Source: an uncultured Anaerovibrio sp.
Lineage (GTDB): Bacteria > Bacillota > Negativicutes > Selenomonadales > Selenomonadaceae
Assembly: GCA_934196075.1 (NCBI GenBank)
Contig: CAKPVW010000013.1
Coordinates: forward strand, 1-42,194
DNA length: 42,194 bases
Direction: 5' to 3'
In this document: positions 23,904 to 32,979 of the stretch, piece after piece
Numbering within the stretch: the stretch's first letter is position 1
Layout of the letters: each line of letters begins with the position of its first letter
Program-made: the position numbers and the translations under genes
Notes under the pieces: generated by a model
What the model was told of the DNA's origin: nothing
The model's database searches: none
Seen by the model: only the letters and a program-made list of their open reading frames with translations

Positions 23904-25720
23904 TATTCTTCACCTACCCATTTGATTTCAAAATCTCCATCCGTCACAGTCAGCACATAGGCATTTGCCTGAATCCTTTGAGCACTGCCTCCGGTTACAG
24001 AGCCTATCTCCTTATCGGTACGCAAAATAAAGGTTAATGGCTTCTGGAAGTTAGAAGCATTAATCTTGATGCCCTCCTTACTCCTTGTTAAGCTGTAATC
24101 CATCTGAACATAATCCTGCAGCTTTTCATAGGCCTCAGTAGCAGTAACCGGCTCCAGCCAGCCAAATCTATTCTGCAGCTCTGACAAAAGATCCGTCATG
24201 CCTTGCTTCATAATAGCCCAGGTCAAATTCTCACTTTCCTCATAGAAAATTTCATCAGGATGTACAAAATGAGAAAATACACCATTATAATTTAAAACAT
24301 TATAAGCCTCCCAGATTTCTTCAGGGCTAGGGGCATAACCAGAGGAAGCGCGAGGTATCTCGCTGGTGCCATCACTGTTTAGCTGGAAATTCTGGAAATA
24401 CTCACTGGCTGTAGCCAATCCTTCCCACAAGGAAGAATATACTTTTATATCTGTAAAGACATTTTTAACGGCTGCCTTGCCCTCTGGGCTAAGAATATTA
24501 GATGGGGGTACATAGGCATGAATTTCATAGCCTGGATATACATCCTCAATATAGCGCTTTAGCTCTCTAAGGGATTCCTCCATATCAGCCTGACTTTCCC
24601 AGGTGGCATAGCCCAGCTTCTCCTGTCCATAGCCAGCGGGAGCCAAGGACTGATGGTTATAACCATGAATGCCCAGCTCACCGCCAGCCTTCAACAGCTC
24701 TCTGCCGTAGGCAATCAGACTATTGCGGGCCGCTCCATTGGCCAAAGGCTTAAATGGTCCCTTTACCTGATCCCCATAGGATTCAATAATCAAGCCTGTA
24801 TACTTAACATTATACTTTTCTCCGTTATCCAGCATCTCAGGCCACCAAAGGCGACGATAAAAATCAGAGGTATTATAGCCTGTTTCCTGATATATTCTGT
24901 CAAAATTTCCTTCTGGTACAGGAGATGGAAAATCATCTATGTAAAACAGCTTTATATTTATAACCGGATAAATATAGTCCTCGTTCAGCTGACTAAGTAT
25001 GGCTGTATATGTACCATAGTTATTCTTGTCGTCTCGCTCCCGGCTATTGCAGACAATATATTTTCCCTCACCGCTATTATGACTCCAGATAATAGGATGT
25101 CCATCCTGAGATGTAACCTCTGGCACTGCATCTCCTGTCAGCTGTACATCTGTCACCCCAGTCATATAGCTAGCAGAATCAAAGCCATAGCCCTGCAACC
25201 CCAGGAACATATCTCCCGGCACACGAATACCAGGCACAGAAATTTCCTGCCCAATGGAAGCTATGCCTAATTTAGCTGTCATGTCCTCTGGCAGCAAATC
25301 TCCCTGCAGATTACGCAAAATAGCCGCCCGGCCTCCCTGCTCAACATACCCTGCCACAGCAGACATACCTGCTATGCTTTTCAGCCTGTTGCTAGCAATA
25401 ATTACACCCTGACATTTGCTGTCAATCACCACGGGCTGATAAAAAGGTATGGTCTGAACAGTTTTTTTCTGGTCACGAATAATTTTCTCTACAATATGCC
25501 TGCTTAGCACACTTTGCACATCTGTTGGATCATAAATCAGCAAATAATTATCCTTGGCAGCCTTTTGATTCCCCATAGACTGCCAGATATTTCCTGCCCG
25601 AATATTGTTCTGCCAGGAATTGAGATACAAAAAAACATCCATTCTATTAATCTGGAAAAACACCCCCAGCAGGGCGGTAATAATAAATACGCTCCAAATT
25701 TCTTTCTTAAAATTATCCAT
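23903..25720 (-). CDS. pelA: PelA-type deacetylase (DUF2194)
   Basis: The protein has 605 residues. A single N-terminal membrane helix (about 8-25) anchors a periplasmic protein. Residues 95-225 look like a Rossmann/flavodoxin-like domain. Residues 255-500 form a CE4-like deacetylase: FYIDDFPSP (D262, D263), GIHGYNHQS (H352, H356) and FSHFVHPDEI (H484, H487). A C-terminal beta-rich domain (about 535-605) follows. It matches the DUF2194/PelA deacetylase half of Pel systems, which partly removes acetyl groups from the polymer. It lacks the hydrolase half, which is encoded at 17956-18966. Its start overlaps the pelE end by 8 nt. Confidence 0.87.
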   Translation of the reverse strand: MDNFKKEIWSVFIITALLGVFFQINRMDVFLYLNSWQNNIRAGNIWQSMGNQKAAKDNYLLIYDPTDVQSVLSRHIVEKIIRDQKKTVQTIPFYQPVVIDSKCQGVIIASNRLKSIAGMSAVAGYVEQGGRAAILRNLQGDLLPEDMTAKLGIASIGQEISVPGIRVPGDMFLGLQGYGFDSASYMTGVTDVQLTGDAVPEVTSQDGHPIIWSHNSGEGKYIVCNSRERDDKNNYGTYTAILSQLNEDYIYPVINIKLFYIDDFPSPVPEGNFDRIYQETGYNTSDFYRRLWWPEMLDNGEKYNVKYTGLIIESYGDQVKGPFKPLANGAARNSLIAYGRELLKAGGELGIHGYNHQSLAPAGYGQEKLGYATWESQADMEESLRELKRYIEDVYPGYEIHAYVPPSNILSPEGKAAVKNVFTDIKVYSSLWEGLATASEYFQNFQLNSDGTSEIPRASSGYAPSPEEIWEAYNVLNYNGVFSHFVHPDEIFYEESENLTWAIMKQGMTDLLSELQNRFGWLEPVTATEAYEKLQDYVQMDYSLTRSKEGIKINASNFQKPLTFILRTDKEIGSVTGGSAQRIQANAYVLTVTDGDFEIKWVGEE

Positions 25721-26603
25721 GGGAAATACCTCCCCAATAACGCACCAGCTCTAAGGCCTGCAATGATAATTCTCCCGGAATATCCTTTAATTCATTGAGC
25801 TTTTCCGCCATTTTAGCCGGCTGCCGCATATTGAAATATAATTTTATGTATTCCAAATAAGGCTCCTCCCGGTCTGGATAAGCCTGCTGAAATTTTTCAC
25901 AGGCCTCCTGAGCCTGGGTATAATTTTCCAATATAATTTCCTTGCGAATTTTTTCCTGCAAAAACTCCACTTCATCAGGATATGCCTGCAAAAGACTATC
26001 CAACAGAGTTACATACTGCTCGGTACGATTCTTTTTGGTAATATTATCCACAAATTCCTGCTCCAGATAATCCTTTAGTAGATAGGCATATTCTCTCTGC
26101 AGCTCCATATTATCCTTATCCTGAAGCAGCTCCCCTTCCACCTTGCTGATTTTGTTCTCCAGCTCCTCAATATGACCAGAAATCATGGACACAGCATAAT
26201 AAGCAATCTCCCGATCCTGATCGTAGGTGGCCATTTTCAGCACTCTTGGATTTTCCAGTACATTCTGCTTAACCGCATCCAAAAAAACCTTGCGCTTAGC
26301 ACTGACATCATCTACCAAATATGTATCATGCAAAGGAATAACATTTTCGTCATAGCTAATCATATTGGTAAATACATTATTTTGGTTCATTAGCTTATGG
26401 GGATCTATATTACACTGAAAGGGCTTTATTTCCTTGATAATTCTCGCTCCCACTACCAGCACAAAGCCTGCCACCGGCATGAAGAATACTATCAAAGCCT
26501 CCGTAGCTCCCTGAATAGCATCCCCTTGTCTACGAGCGTACAAATAGGCAGCCAATACCATAACCAGATGACACCCTGCCATTGGCCAAAGCCATCCATC
26601 CAT
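25713..26603 (-). CDS. pelE: PelE-like inner-membrane TPR protein
   Basis: The protein has 296 residues. Two N-terminal membrane helices (about 6-23 and 35-54) are followed by a charged helical cytoplasmic part, with TPR-like helix pairs from about 190 (YPDEVEFLQEKIRKEIILENYTQAQEACEKF...YPDREEPYLEYIKLYF is the clearest region, residues 210-254). This matches PelE, an inner-membrane scaffold that binds PelD. The sequence alone is a weak identifier, and the call rests on architecture plus its place between pelD and the pelA deacetylase. It starts 1 nt after the pelD stop. Confidence 0.78.
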   Translation of the reverse strand: MDGWLWPMAGCHLVMVLAAYLYARRQGDAIQGATEALIVFFMPVAGFVLVVGARIIKEIKPFQCNIDPHKLMNQNNVFTNMISYDENVIPLHDTYLVDDVSAKRKVFLDAVKQNVLENPRVLKMATYDQDREIAYYAVSMISGHIEELENKISKVEGELLQDKDNMELQREYAYLLKDYLEQEFVDNITKKNRTEQYVTLLDSLLQAYPDEVEFLQEKIRKEIILENYTQAQEACEKFQQAYPDREEPYLEYIKLYFNMRQPAKMAEKLNELKDIPGELSLQALELVRYWGGISHG

Positions 26604-26604
26604 A

Positions 26605-28605
26605 TTAAACCAGCTCCCTAATATCCTTGATTTCTATACCACGATGCTGTAACCGCTGTTTAACCAGCTGCAAGCCATATTCGTCTGTATCATGCAGCAG
26701 CAGATATACATTGCCATCCATAATACCCACTGTATCCTCCTGACGAATAGAGCCACTAAGACGATTATCCAGCTCCTGATAATTAACATTTTCTGTTCCC
26801 AGCTCCAGCAGTACATTATGCACATCATGCTGCAGCTGTGCTCTTTCCTTAATGCCAGCCAGATGTATGGCAAATTCTTCCTCCTGCATAATTCTGGTAT
26901 CTGCCACAAATCTCTTGCTCTGAATACCATTCTCATAGACATAGGCCTTGCCCATAGCCATGGAAATCAAGCGCGCCGTTACAGACAACAGATTCTGCTG
27001 ATAAATACTCCACTGGTCAAAATCCATACCATAAATCTCAATAATGGCAATAACCTGCCCATTATAAATAATAGGTGCGGCCAAATCAGGCAAATTCAGC
27101 TGCAAGCCGTGATTGACGAAAAGATGGTGATTCTCCAGCATATTTCTGATATAGGCATTGTCCTCAGTCTTACGAGAATGAGGCAATTGTCTGGTTTTAT
27201 CTCCCAAGCGCACCTTTTGGCGGAGATAGTATTGATCCTTACCCATAACATATATAGCAATATTATTGGCTCCCATAATCTTGCTGGTAATAACTGCAGC
27301 CTGGGTAAAAATATTCTCCACCTGTACCGTATCTAACTGCTGAATAATACCATAAAGCCACCCAATGCTATCATCTGAGTTAACAATTTGATAATAAAGC
27401 TTATCCTTGATAGCAACAGATTTCTCGTAGTTCTTCTGCAAAAATCCATAACGCTGCCACATATGGTTCAGCTTATATCCTATGGATTCCAACCTGCCCT
27501 GCCAGCTATCTGCCACATACCCTGTAAAAACACCTAGAAACAGATAAGTGGAATAATGAAACAGGTTATCTGGTATATAAAATATACTCGCTAATTCGCC
27601 ATGTCGATTCAAAAGGCCCCAGGTCAGCAATATCATACAGGGTAAAATTGCTGGCATAGACTGTTTTTTGCCATACATAATCCCCATTACAATAATATAG
27701 ATATAGCATATATCCAAACCAGTAGCCTGATTTACCGGGGAGCCCCCCTGCAATATACTAATCAGCAGAACCACCAGAAAAAGGCCTATATTCTCTAAAT
27801 AAGGCCTAATTTTCGTAAAATATTTCGTTTGCCAATTAGCTTTTTCATGTTCAAGAGCTGTCCCTTGTTTGGCGTAATCTTTAAAAACAGGCTCCAGCAT
27901 CTCAAGAACAGGATATTTGGCTTTAAGCACCAAATGATAAACCTGCTCATCCCCCTTCCAGAGATCCGCCCCAGAGAACTCCTCTCCTCTGCCAGCTATC
28001 TCTATCTGAGGCAGGGAAGCAAAGCTATTAACAGCCAATACCAGCTGGGTAAAGCTAAACTCCTCCTGAGACTCTATAACAATACACTTCCTATTTATTT
28101 CCTTCTGCAAAATAGAAAACAAAGCATAGGCCGCATCCTTGCCATAAAGTATGGAAACAGGCACTGTATCAGAGCCAGCCAAAGAAAAATTCTTATTTTC
28201 TTTGATGGATGCCCACAATTTGGCTATGGTTCCTTCCTCAGATTTCTGCCCCTGACCAAATACCTCTGGCATATGAACTACGCTAACATTTTGTTGATGA
28301 GCCTCTCCCCAGGCCAACACAAAATCCTCATAACATTTCTGAGCAGACAATCCTCTGGTAATATAAAGAAATTGCTTTACCTCATGCTTTTTAGACTCAG
28401 CCAAAACTTGAGAAAGAGAGGCGTCAATTTCTCCATCAGAAAAATATACCACGAACTGAGGATTGTAGAGATTGAAGCTCTCCTCCTGAAAAATAGAGGT
28501 TTCCCAACCTTCCTTGCTCATGGTACTCTGCAAAAATTCGGCCAAAAATCCCAACTTGCCAGCCAAAAGGACATTTTTCCTAAGCTGTTTTATGTTTTTA
28601 CCCAT
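26605..28605 (-). CDS. pelD: PelD-like c-di-GMP receptor with SDR-like N-terminus, GAF and degenerate GGDEF
   Basis: The protein has 666 residues. Residues 1-230 resemble a degenerate SDR/epimerase (VVHMPEVFGQGQ near 109-120). Four membrane helices follow (about 272-287, 298-312, 318-333, 349-365), then a GAF-like domain (about 405-555) and a C-terminal GGDEF remnant. The inhibitory-site motif RQED (R621, D624) is kept, but the active-site GGDEF is replaced by MDGNV (629-633). It should therefore bind cyclic di-GMP and not make it, as PelD does in activating Pel synthesis. It is the first gene of the operon. The ribosome-binding site is a modest GGAT, and the upstream 246 nt contain an AT-rich promoter region and an inverted repeat. 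Confidence 0.85.
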   Translation of the reverse strand: MGKNIKQLRKNVLLAGKLGFLAEFLQSTMSKEGWETSIFQEESFNLYNPQFVVYFSDGEIDASLSQVLAESKKHEVKQFLYITRGLSAQKCYEDFVLAWGEAHQQNVSVVHMPEVFGQGQKSEEGTIAKLWASIKENKNFSLAGSDTVPVSILYGKDAAYALFSILQKEINRKCIVIESQEEFSFTQLVLAVNSFASLPQIEIAGRGEEFSGADLWKGDEQVYHLVLKAKYPVLEMLEPVFKDYAKQGTALEHEKANWQTKYFTKIRPYLENIGLFLVVLLISILQGGSPVNQATGLDICYIYIIVMGIMYGKKQSMPAILPCMILLTWGLLNRHGELASIFYIPDNLFHYSTYLFLGVFTGYVADSWQGRLESIGYKLNHMWQRYGFLQKNYEKSVAIKDKLYYQIVNSDDSIGWLYGIIQQLDTVQVENIFTQAAVITSKIMGANNIAIYVMGKDQYYLRQKVRLGDKTRQLPHSRKTEDNAYIRNMLENHHLFVNHGLQLNLPDLAAPIIYNGQVIAIIEIYGMDFDQWSIYQQNLLSVTARLISMAMGKAYVYENGIQSKRFVADTRIMQEEEFAIHLAGIKERAQLQHDVHNVLLELGTENVNYQELDNRLSGSIRQEDTVGIMDGNVYLLLHDTDEYGLQLVKQRLQHRGIEIKDIRELV

Positions 28606-28706
28606 AATAAGATCCTATCCCACATAAAAATACATACACTTAATAATTGTAATATTATTTTCAATGTAGTTAAATAGGACTAAAGACTGGGAATATTGCT
28701 TTTTAA

Positions 28707-28727
28707 GCATTTTATTTAGCAAAATGC
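28707..28727. promoter_or_regulatory. Inverted repeat in the pel promoter region
   Basis: GCATTTT and AAAATGC are separated by 7 nt in the gap between the ara terminator and pelD. It is a possible operator for a Pel-operon regulator. No clear consensus promoter hexamers were found beside it. Confidence 0.3.
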
Positions 28728-28766
28728 CTAAAAATACCATAATTACAATACTTAATTACTAAAAAA

Positions 28767-28802
28767 GCAAGGAGCTGTGTCAGAAATTACACAGCTCCTT
28801 GC
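28767..28802 (-). terminator. Terminator of the ara operon
   Basis: A perfect 14-bp GC-rich stem (GCAAGGAGCTGTGT with its complement) and an 8-nt loop are followed on the minus strand by TTTTTT. It isolates the pel operon from araA. Confidence 0.95.
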
Positions 28803-28851
28803 CGGAGGAAGAAAAAGTATTACTCAATATTGAGTAAAGAAAGGGCTATTT

Positions 28852-30276
28852 TTACTGGATATCAACCATCTCAATGCCAAACATGGTGGCCAAATCTACA
28901 ATCTGCTGCTGAGTAATGGAGAAGCTCAATACAGTATGATGCTCTCCGCCAGCCTTAATCCACTCAGTAGAGCCTTTCTTCAGACCGCACTTAGGAGTCC
29001 AAAGCTGCTTAGCTACTGGCAGATGCGGAGTCTCAGCCTCTGGCTTGCGGCAATCTACAGGATAGCTAATCAAGCGGAAACCATCTCTGAAATCTGCAAT
29101 GGTAACATCAATACCATCGCCTTCGGCACCGGTAAATACCAAACGTGCAGGATCATCCTTATCACCAATGCCCAATGGATGAACCTCCACTCTAGGCTTA
29201 TCACTGGCAATAGTAGGATCTACTTCCAGCATATGGGCACCCAGAATTGCCTCATGGCCCTTGCGCAAATCAAGGGTATAGTCCTCCATGAATACAGTGC
29301 GGTCATTGTGGGACATAACCTTCAGCAATCTGGTTAGAGCTGCCAGCTTCCAATCACCCTCGGCGCCAAAGCCATAGCCATCACGCATTAACAGCTGAGC
29401 AGCCAAGCCTGGCAGCTCCTCCAAGCCCAACAAGGTCTGGAAATTGGTGCAGAATGCATTATAGCCATGGTCATCCAGGAATTTCTTAATAGCAATATAT
29501 TCTCTCAGCTGATAACGAACGCAGTGCTCAAAATGCTCCTGAGTATTATGACCTGGATTCAGGGTATATGCCTCTGCCAGCTTGGCATATTCAGCATCAA
29601 TATCTGCCTCAGCTACAGCGTCTACATAAGCAACCAGCTCACCTACTGGATAATAATCTACAGTCCACCCCAGCTTAATCTGAGCCTCAACCTTGTCGCC
29701 CTCAGTGCAGGCTACATCACGCATGGTATCACCGAAACGGCAAACGCGAATATTAAAGCTTTCGTTGTAGGCAGCAGCCACATCCTGCCAAGCAGCGATT
29801 TCAGCAGTAGTCTCCTCATCCTGCCAATGACCATAAACAATCTTGTTGTTCAGCTTCAATCTGGAATTGATATAGCCATATTCTCTATCTCCATGGGCAC
29901 TCTGATGGAGATTCATATAATCAAAATCAATGGTGTCATAAGGAATCTTATTCAGATACTGAGTAGCCAAGTGGAGCAAAGGCTTCTGCAGCAGCTTGGT
30001 ACCACGAATCCAGTTTTTAGCTGGAGAGAAGGTATGAGCCCAAACCATTACACCAGCTACATTATCATTATAGTTCGCATCCTTCATAAACTGGGTAATG
30101 CCATCAGCAGTGGTCATAACACCCTTGAAAACAATTTTATATGGCAGCTTGCCAGTACCATTGAGATAATCTGCAATCTCCTTGGTATTCTTCTCTACTG
30201 CCTTCAAAGCTTCCTCACCGTAAAGATGCTGACTGCCTGCTACAAACCAAAACTCATAATCCTTTACATTTAACAT
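28852..30276 (-). CDS. araA: L-arabinose isomerase
   Basis: This enzyme converts L-arabinose to L-ribulose in the cytoplasm and needs a divalent metal. The protein has 474 residues, within the usual length for AraA. The start [18 protein letters not shown], the substrate and metal regions [11 protein letters not shown] (metal glutamate) and FMEDYTLDL, and HMLEVDP are all present. It is the last gene of araD-araB-araA. The 64-nt gap after araB includes an AAAAAAAGGGG ribosome-binding region and no separate promoter, so it is read with araB. Confidence 0.97.
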   Translation of the reverse strand: MLNVKDYEFWFVAGSQHLYGEEALKAVEKNTKEIADYLNGTGKLPYKIVFKGVMTTADGITQFMKDANYNDNVAGVMVWAHTFSPAKNWIRGTKLLQKPLLHLATQYLNKIPYDTIDFDYMNLHQSAHGDREYGYINSRLKLNNKIVYGHWQDEETTAEIAAWQDVAAAYNESFNIRVCRFGDTMRDVACTEGDKVEAQIKLGWTVDYYPVGELVAYVDAVAEADIDAEYAKLAEAYTLNPGHNTQEHFEHCVRYQLREYIAIKKFLDDHGYNAFCTNFQTLLGLEELPGLAAQLLMRDGYGFGAEGDWKLAALTRLLKVMSHNDRTVFMEDYTLDLRKGHEAILGAHMLEVDPTIASDKPRVEVHPLGIGDKDDPARLVFTGAEGDGIDVTIADFRDGFRLISYPVDCRKPEAETPHLPVAKQLWTPKCGLKKGSTEWIKAGGEHHTVLSFSITQQQIVDLATMFGIEMVDIQ

Positions 30277-30340
30277 TTTGTTTTCGCCCCTTTTTTTCTA
30301 CTTAATGATCCTTTATCTTCAACTGTAAAATGCATTAAAT

Positions 30341-31948
30341 TTATTTATCCTCGAAAGCTGCACCTGCTGCATTCTCAACTGCTATACCGCCCTGGAACCG
30401 CTGAATAAATTTGCGACACCCCTCTACACCTTCGGGCTGTGGTGCCAAGGTAGTAGCAGAAGCATCCTTGAATACCTTTTCATCCAAGAAATCTGGCAAA
30501 GTCACAGTATCATCACAGAATTTGGTAAATACTGCCAATACGGCCATACCCCATGGGCCACCTTCACCAGCACTATCCATAATGGTAATAGGAATTTCCA
30601 AGGCATTGGCCAATACCTGCTGACCGATCACCGGCGTTCTAAACAAGCCACCCTGAGCCAACATAACATCAGTCTTGACATGCTCCTCATTAATCAATAC
30701 ATCCATACCGATTTTCAAGGTAGCAAAAGCTGAGTAAAGCTGTGCCAACATGAAATTGCCCAGATTCATTTTGCTATGAGGAGTACGGACAAACATAGGC
30801 CGTCCAGCCTGAGTGTCAGTAATATTTTCACCAGATAGGAAGCTGTAGTTTACCAAGCCCCCAGCATCAGCATCTGCTTCCTTAACCTGATTGAATAGCA
30901 CACTATAAAGGGTATCTGGTGCTACCTCCACCCCCAAAGCCTTGGCAAACTCTCCAAAAAGTCCCGCCCAGGCATTAATATCTGAGGAGCAGTTATTTAC
31001 ATGCACCATAGCTACCGGCGCACCATCTGGAGTAGTAACAATATCAATATCTCTATGTACTGCCTTCAGTGGCTCCTCCAGCACATTCATGGAGAAAGCA
31101 GAAGTACCTACAGAAATATTGCCTGTACGCTTTCTGACACTATTAGTACCAACCATACCTGTACCAGCATCACCCTCTGGTGGTGCCATAGTTGCTCCAG
31201 CCTCCAATACACCAGTTGGATCCAACAGCCTTGCACCAGCCTCTGTCAAAGTACCGGCAGCTTTACCTGCTGGCAGAACAGCTGGTAAAATATCCTCCAG
31301 CTTCCATGGCAGATTACGGATATTTTCCAATTCATCGAATTTCTTTACCATATCCTTATCATAGGAAGCAATGCTTTCATCTATTGGGAACATACCAGAA
31401 GCATCGCCAATACCCAATACCTTCTCACCGCACAGCTGCCAATGAATGTAGCCAGCCAAGGTTGTGAAGAACTTGATTTCAGGCACATGAGGCTCCTTGT
31501 TCAGCACAGCCTGATAAATATGAGCTACACTCCATCTCTGAGGAATATTAAACTCCAAAGCCTTGGTGAGATAATCTGCAGCCTCGCCAGTAATATTATT
31601 ACGCCAGGTTCTAAATGGTACCAACAGCTCATCCTTGTCATTAAAAGCAAGATAGCCGTGCATCATGGCACTGATGCCAATAGCACCAATTCGCTTTAAT
31701 TCTACGCCATATTTTTTCTTAACCTCCTGAGCCAGATTGGCAAAGCAGGTCTGTACACCCTTCCAAGCTTCAGCTAAATCATAGGTCCATACCCCATTTT
31801 CCAGCTTGTTCTCCCAGCCATAACTGCCTACAGCAATAGTTTCAATCTCTGAGGTCAATAGCACTCCCTTGATGCGGGTAGAGCCCAGCTCTATACCCAA
31901 AGCTGTTTCCCCGTTGACAATTTTTTCTCTCATATTCTCTACTGTCAA
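30341..31948 (-). CDS. araB: FGGY-family ribulokinase
   Basis: The protein has 535 residues. The N-terminal ATPase motif GIELGSTRIKGVLL is followed by SAMMHGYLAF, the FGGY N and C domains, GNISVGTSAFSMNV, and AQGGLFRTPVIGQQVLANAL with DSAGEGGPWGMA. The kinase phosphorylates L-ribulose to L-ribulose 5-phosphate, matching its place between araD and araA. The sequence differs from the classic enterobacterial AraB and is nearer the xylulokinase-like branch. I keep the TTG start at 31948 because AGGAGGGG lies 7 nt upstream; the first ATG (31933) would be too far from it. Confidence 0.88.
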   Translation of the reverse strand: MTVENMREKIVNGETALGIELGSTRIKGVLLTSEIETIAVGSYGWENKLENGVWTYDLAEAWKGVQTCFANLAQEVKKKYGVELKRIGAIGISAMMHGYLAFNDKDELLVPFRTWRNNITGEAADYLTKALEFNIPQRWSVAHIYQAVLNKEPHVPEIKFFTTLAGYIHWQLCGEKVLGIGDASGMFPIDESIASYDKDMVKKFDELENIRNLPWKLEDILPAVLPAGKAAGTLTEAGARLLDPTGVLEAGATMAPPEGDAGTGMVGTNSVRKRTGNISVGTSAFSMNVLEEPLKAVHRDIDIVTTPDGAPVAMVHVNNCSSDINAWAGLFGEFAKALGVEVAPDTLYSVLFNQVKEADADAGGLVNYSFLSGENITDTQAGRPMFVRTPHSKMNLGNFMLAQLYSAFATLKIGMDVLINEEHVKTDVMLAQGGLFRTPVIGQQVLANALEIPITIMDSAGEGGPWGMAVLAVFTKFCDDTVTLPDFLDEKVFKDASATTLAPQPEGVEGCRKFIQRFQGGIAVENAAGAAFEDK

Positions 31949-31969
31949 GATCGTCCCCTCCTTACAATA

Positions 31970-32671
31970 TTACTTTTTCTTTTGACCGTAATAAGCATTC
32001 GGGCCATGCTTGCGCATAAAATGCTTGTCCAGCAAAACCTGTGGCATAGCATCTCTATCCCCTGTCAGCATCTGAGTATGGAAAGCCATCATGGCCACCT
32101 CCTCCAGAACTACAGCATTGTGCACTGCATTAAAAGGATCTGTGCCCCAGGTAAATGGACCATGATTTTTTACCAGCACTGCCGGCACATGATCTGGGTT
32201 GATACCATATTTCTGGAATCTTTCCACAATAACCCTGCCAGTTTCATACTCATATGCACCCTGAATTTCCTCAGGAGTCATATCCCTAGTACATGGAATC
32301 TCTCCATAAAAATAATCAGCCTGAGTGGTGCCATAAGCCCGTACACCCTGCCCAGCCTGAGCAAAGGTAGTAGCCCAGCGGGAATGGGTATGAACAACGC
32401 CGCCAATATTAGGAAATTCCTTGTATAGAACTCTATGGGTTTCTGTATCTGAAGAAGGATTTAGCTCTCCCTCCACCTTATTTCCATCCAGATCTACAAC
32501 TACCATATTCTCTGGCTTCATAACATCGTATTCTACCCCGGATGGCTTAATGACAAATAAGCCTGATTCTCTGTCAATGCCGGAAACATTACCCCAGGTA
32601 AAGGTAATCAGACCATGCTTGGGCAGCAGCATATTTGCTTCATAGACCTTTTGTTTTAATTCTTCTAACAT
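31970..32671 (-). CDS. araD: L-ribulose-5-phosphate 4-epimerase
   Basis: The protein has 233 residues and is a class II aldolase/epimerase. [16 protein letters not shown] is at the start, the metal-binding VHTHSRWAT motif is near residue 95, and [10 protein letters not shown] follows. It turns L-ribulose 5-phosphate into D-xylulose 5-phosphate for the pentose phosphate or phosphoketolase route. It is the first gene of the ara operon, 21 nt before araB, and is driven by the consensus promoter at 32743-32771. Confidence 0.96.
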   Translation of the reverse strand: MLEELKQKVYEANMLLPKHGLITFTWGNVSGIDRESGLFVIKPSGVEYDVMKPENMVVVDLDGNKVEGELNPSSDTETHRVLYKEFPNIGGVVHTHSRWATTFAQAGQGVRAYGTTQADYFYGEIPCTRDMTPEEIQGAYEYETGRVIVERFQKYGINPDHVPAVLVKNHGPFTWGTDPFNAVHNAVVLEEVAMMAFHTQMLTGDRDAMPQVLLDKHFMRKHGPNAYYGQKKK

Positions 32672-32742
32672 CTAATCATACCCTCCCATAAACCAAATAT
32701 CCAATCTTCATAAAATTCATAAAGATTGACTCTGTTATGTCT

Positions 32743-32771
32743 ATACTACACTCTGTTGAAAATATTGTCAA
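32743..32771 (-). promoter_or_regulatory. Promoter of araD-araB-araA
   Basis: On the minus strand, TTGACA and TAGTAT are separated by 17 nt. The GTGCAC operator-like site centred at 32788 sits about 15 nt upstream of the -35 element. Confidence 0.8.
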
Positions 32772-32803
32772 TAACTTTTGTGTCCGTGCACATAACTTTT
32801 GTA
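32771..32803. promoter_or_regulatory. Putative ara operator 1, flanked by a direct repeat
   Basis: The palindromic core GTGCAC (32786-32791) in the context TCCGTGCACATAA is flanked by two copies of ATAACTTTTGT (32771-32781 and 32793-32803). The core matches the sites at 32838-32848 and 35631-35641. The regulator is not in the window; an AraR- or LacI-type repressor is likely by analogy. Confidence 0.55.
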
Positions 32804-32837
32804 ACTGTTATACTAGCTATAAAGTTTGTATGTTACA

Positions 32838-32848
32838 CTCGTGCACAG
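32838..32848. promoter_or_regulatory. Putative ara operator 2 (galM promoter)
   Basis: CTCGTGCACAG lies 3 nt upstream of the galM -35 element. An identical 11-mer in reverse orientation lies at 35631-35641 by the transporter promoter. The centre is 55 bp from operator 1, close to five helical turns, so a looped complex is possible. Confidence 0.6.
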
Positions 32849-32851
32849 ATT

Positions 32852-32880
32852 TTGACATAAAGGGGTTATAATGTTATAGT
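32852..32880 (+). promoter_or_regulatory. Promoter of galM
   Basis: TTGACA and TATAGT are separated by 17 nt. It is divergent from the araD promoter, about 80 bp away. The 100-nt leader carries a strong hairpin (32899-32933). Confidence 0.8.
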
Positions 32881-32898
32881 AACAAAGAGGGGTTTTCC

Positions 32899-32933
32899 CA
32901 TGATGGCTTATGTCCCTATTATCGGCCATCATG
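32899..32933 (+). other. Leader hairpin of galM
   Basis: Perfect 9-bp arms (CATGATGGC/GCCATCATG) enclose a 17-nt loop in the 5' leader, about 45 nt before the start codon. There is no T-run after it. It may stabilise the mRNA; no riboswitch class is recognised. Confidence 0.5.
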
Positions 32934-32979
32934 TGAAAATTGTTCACAAAACTATATATTTACAAAAGGGGTTTTTATT

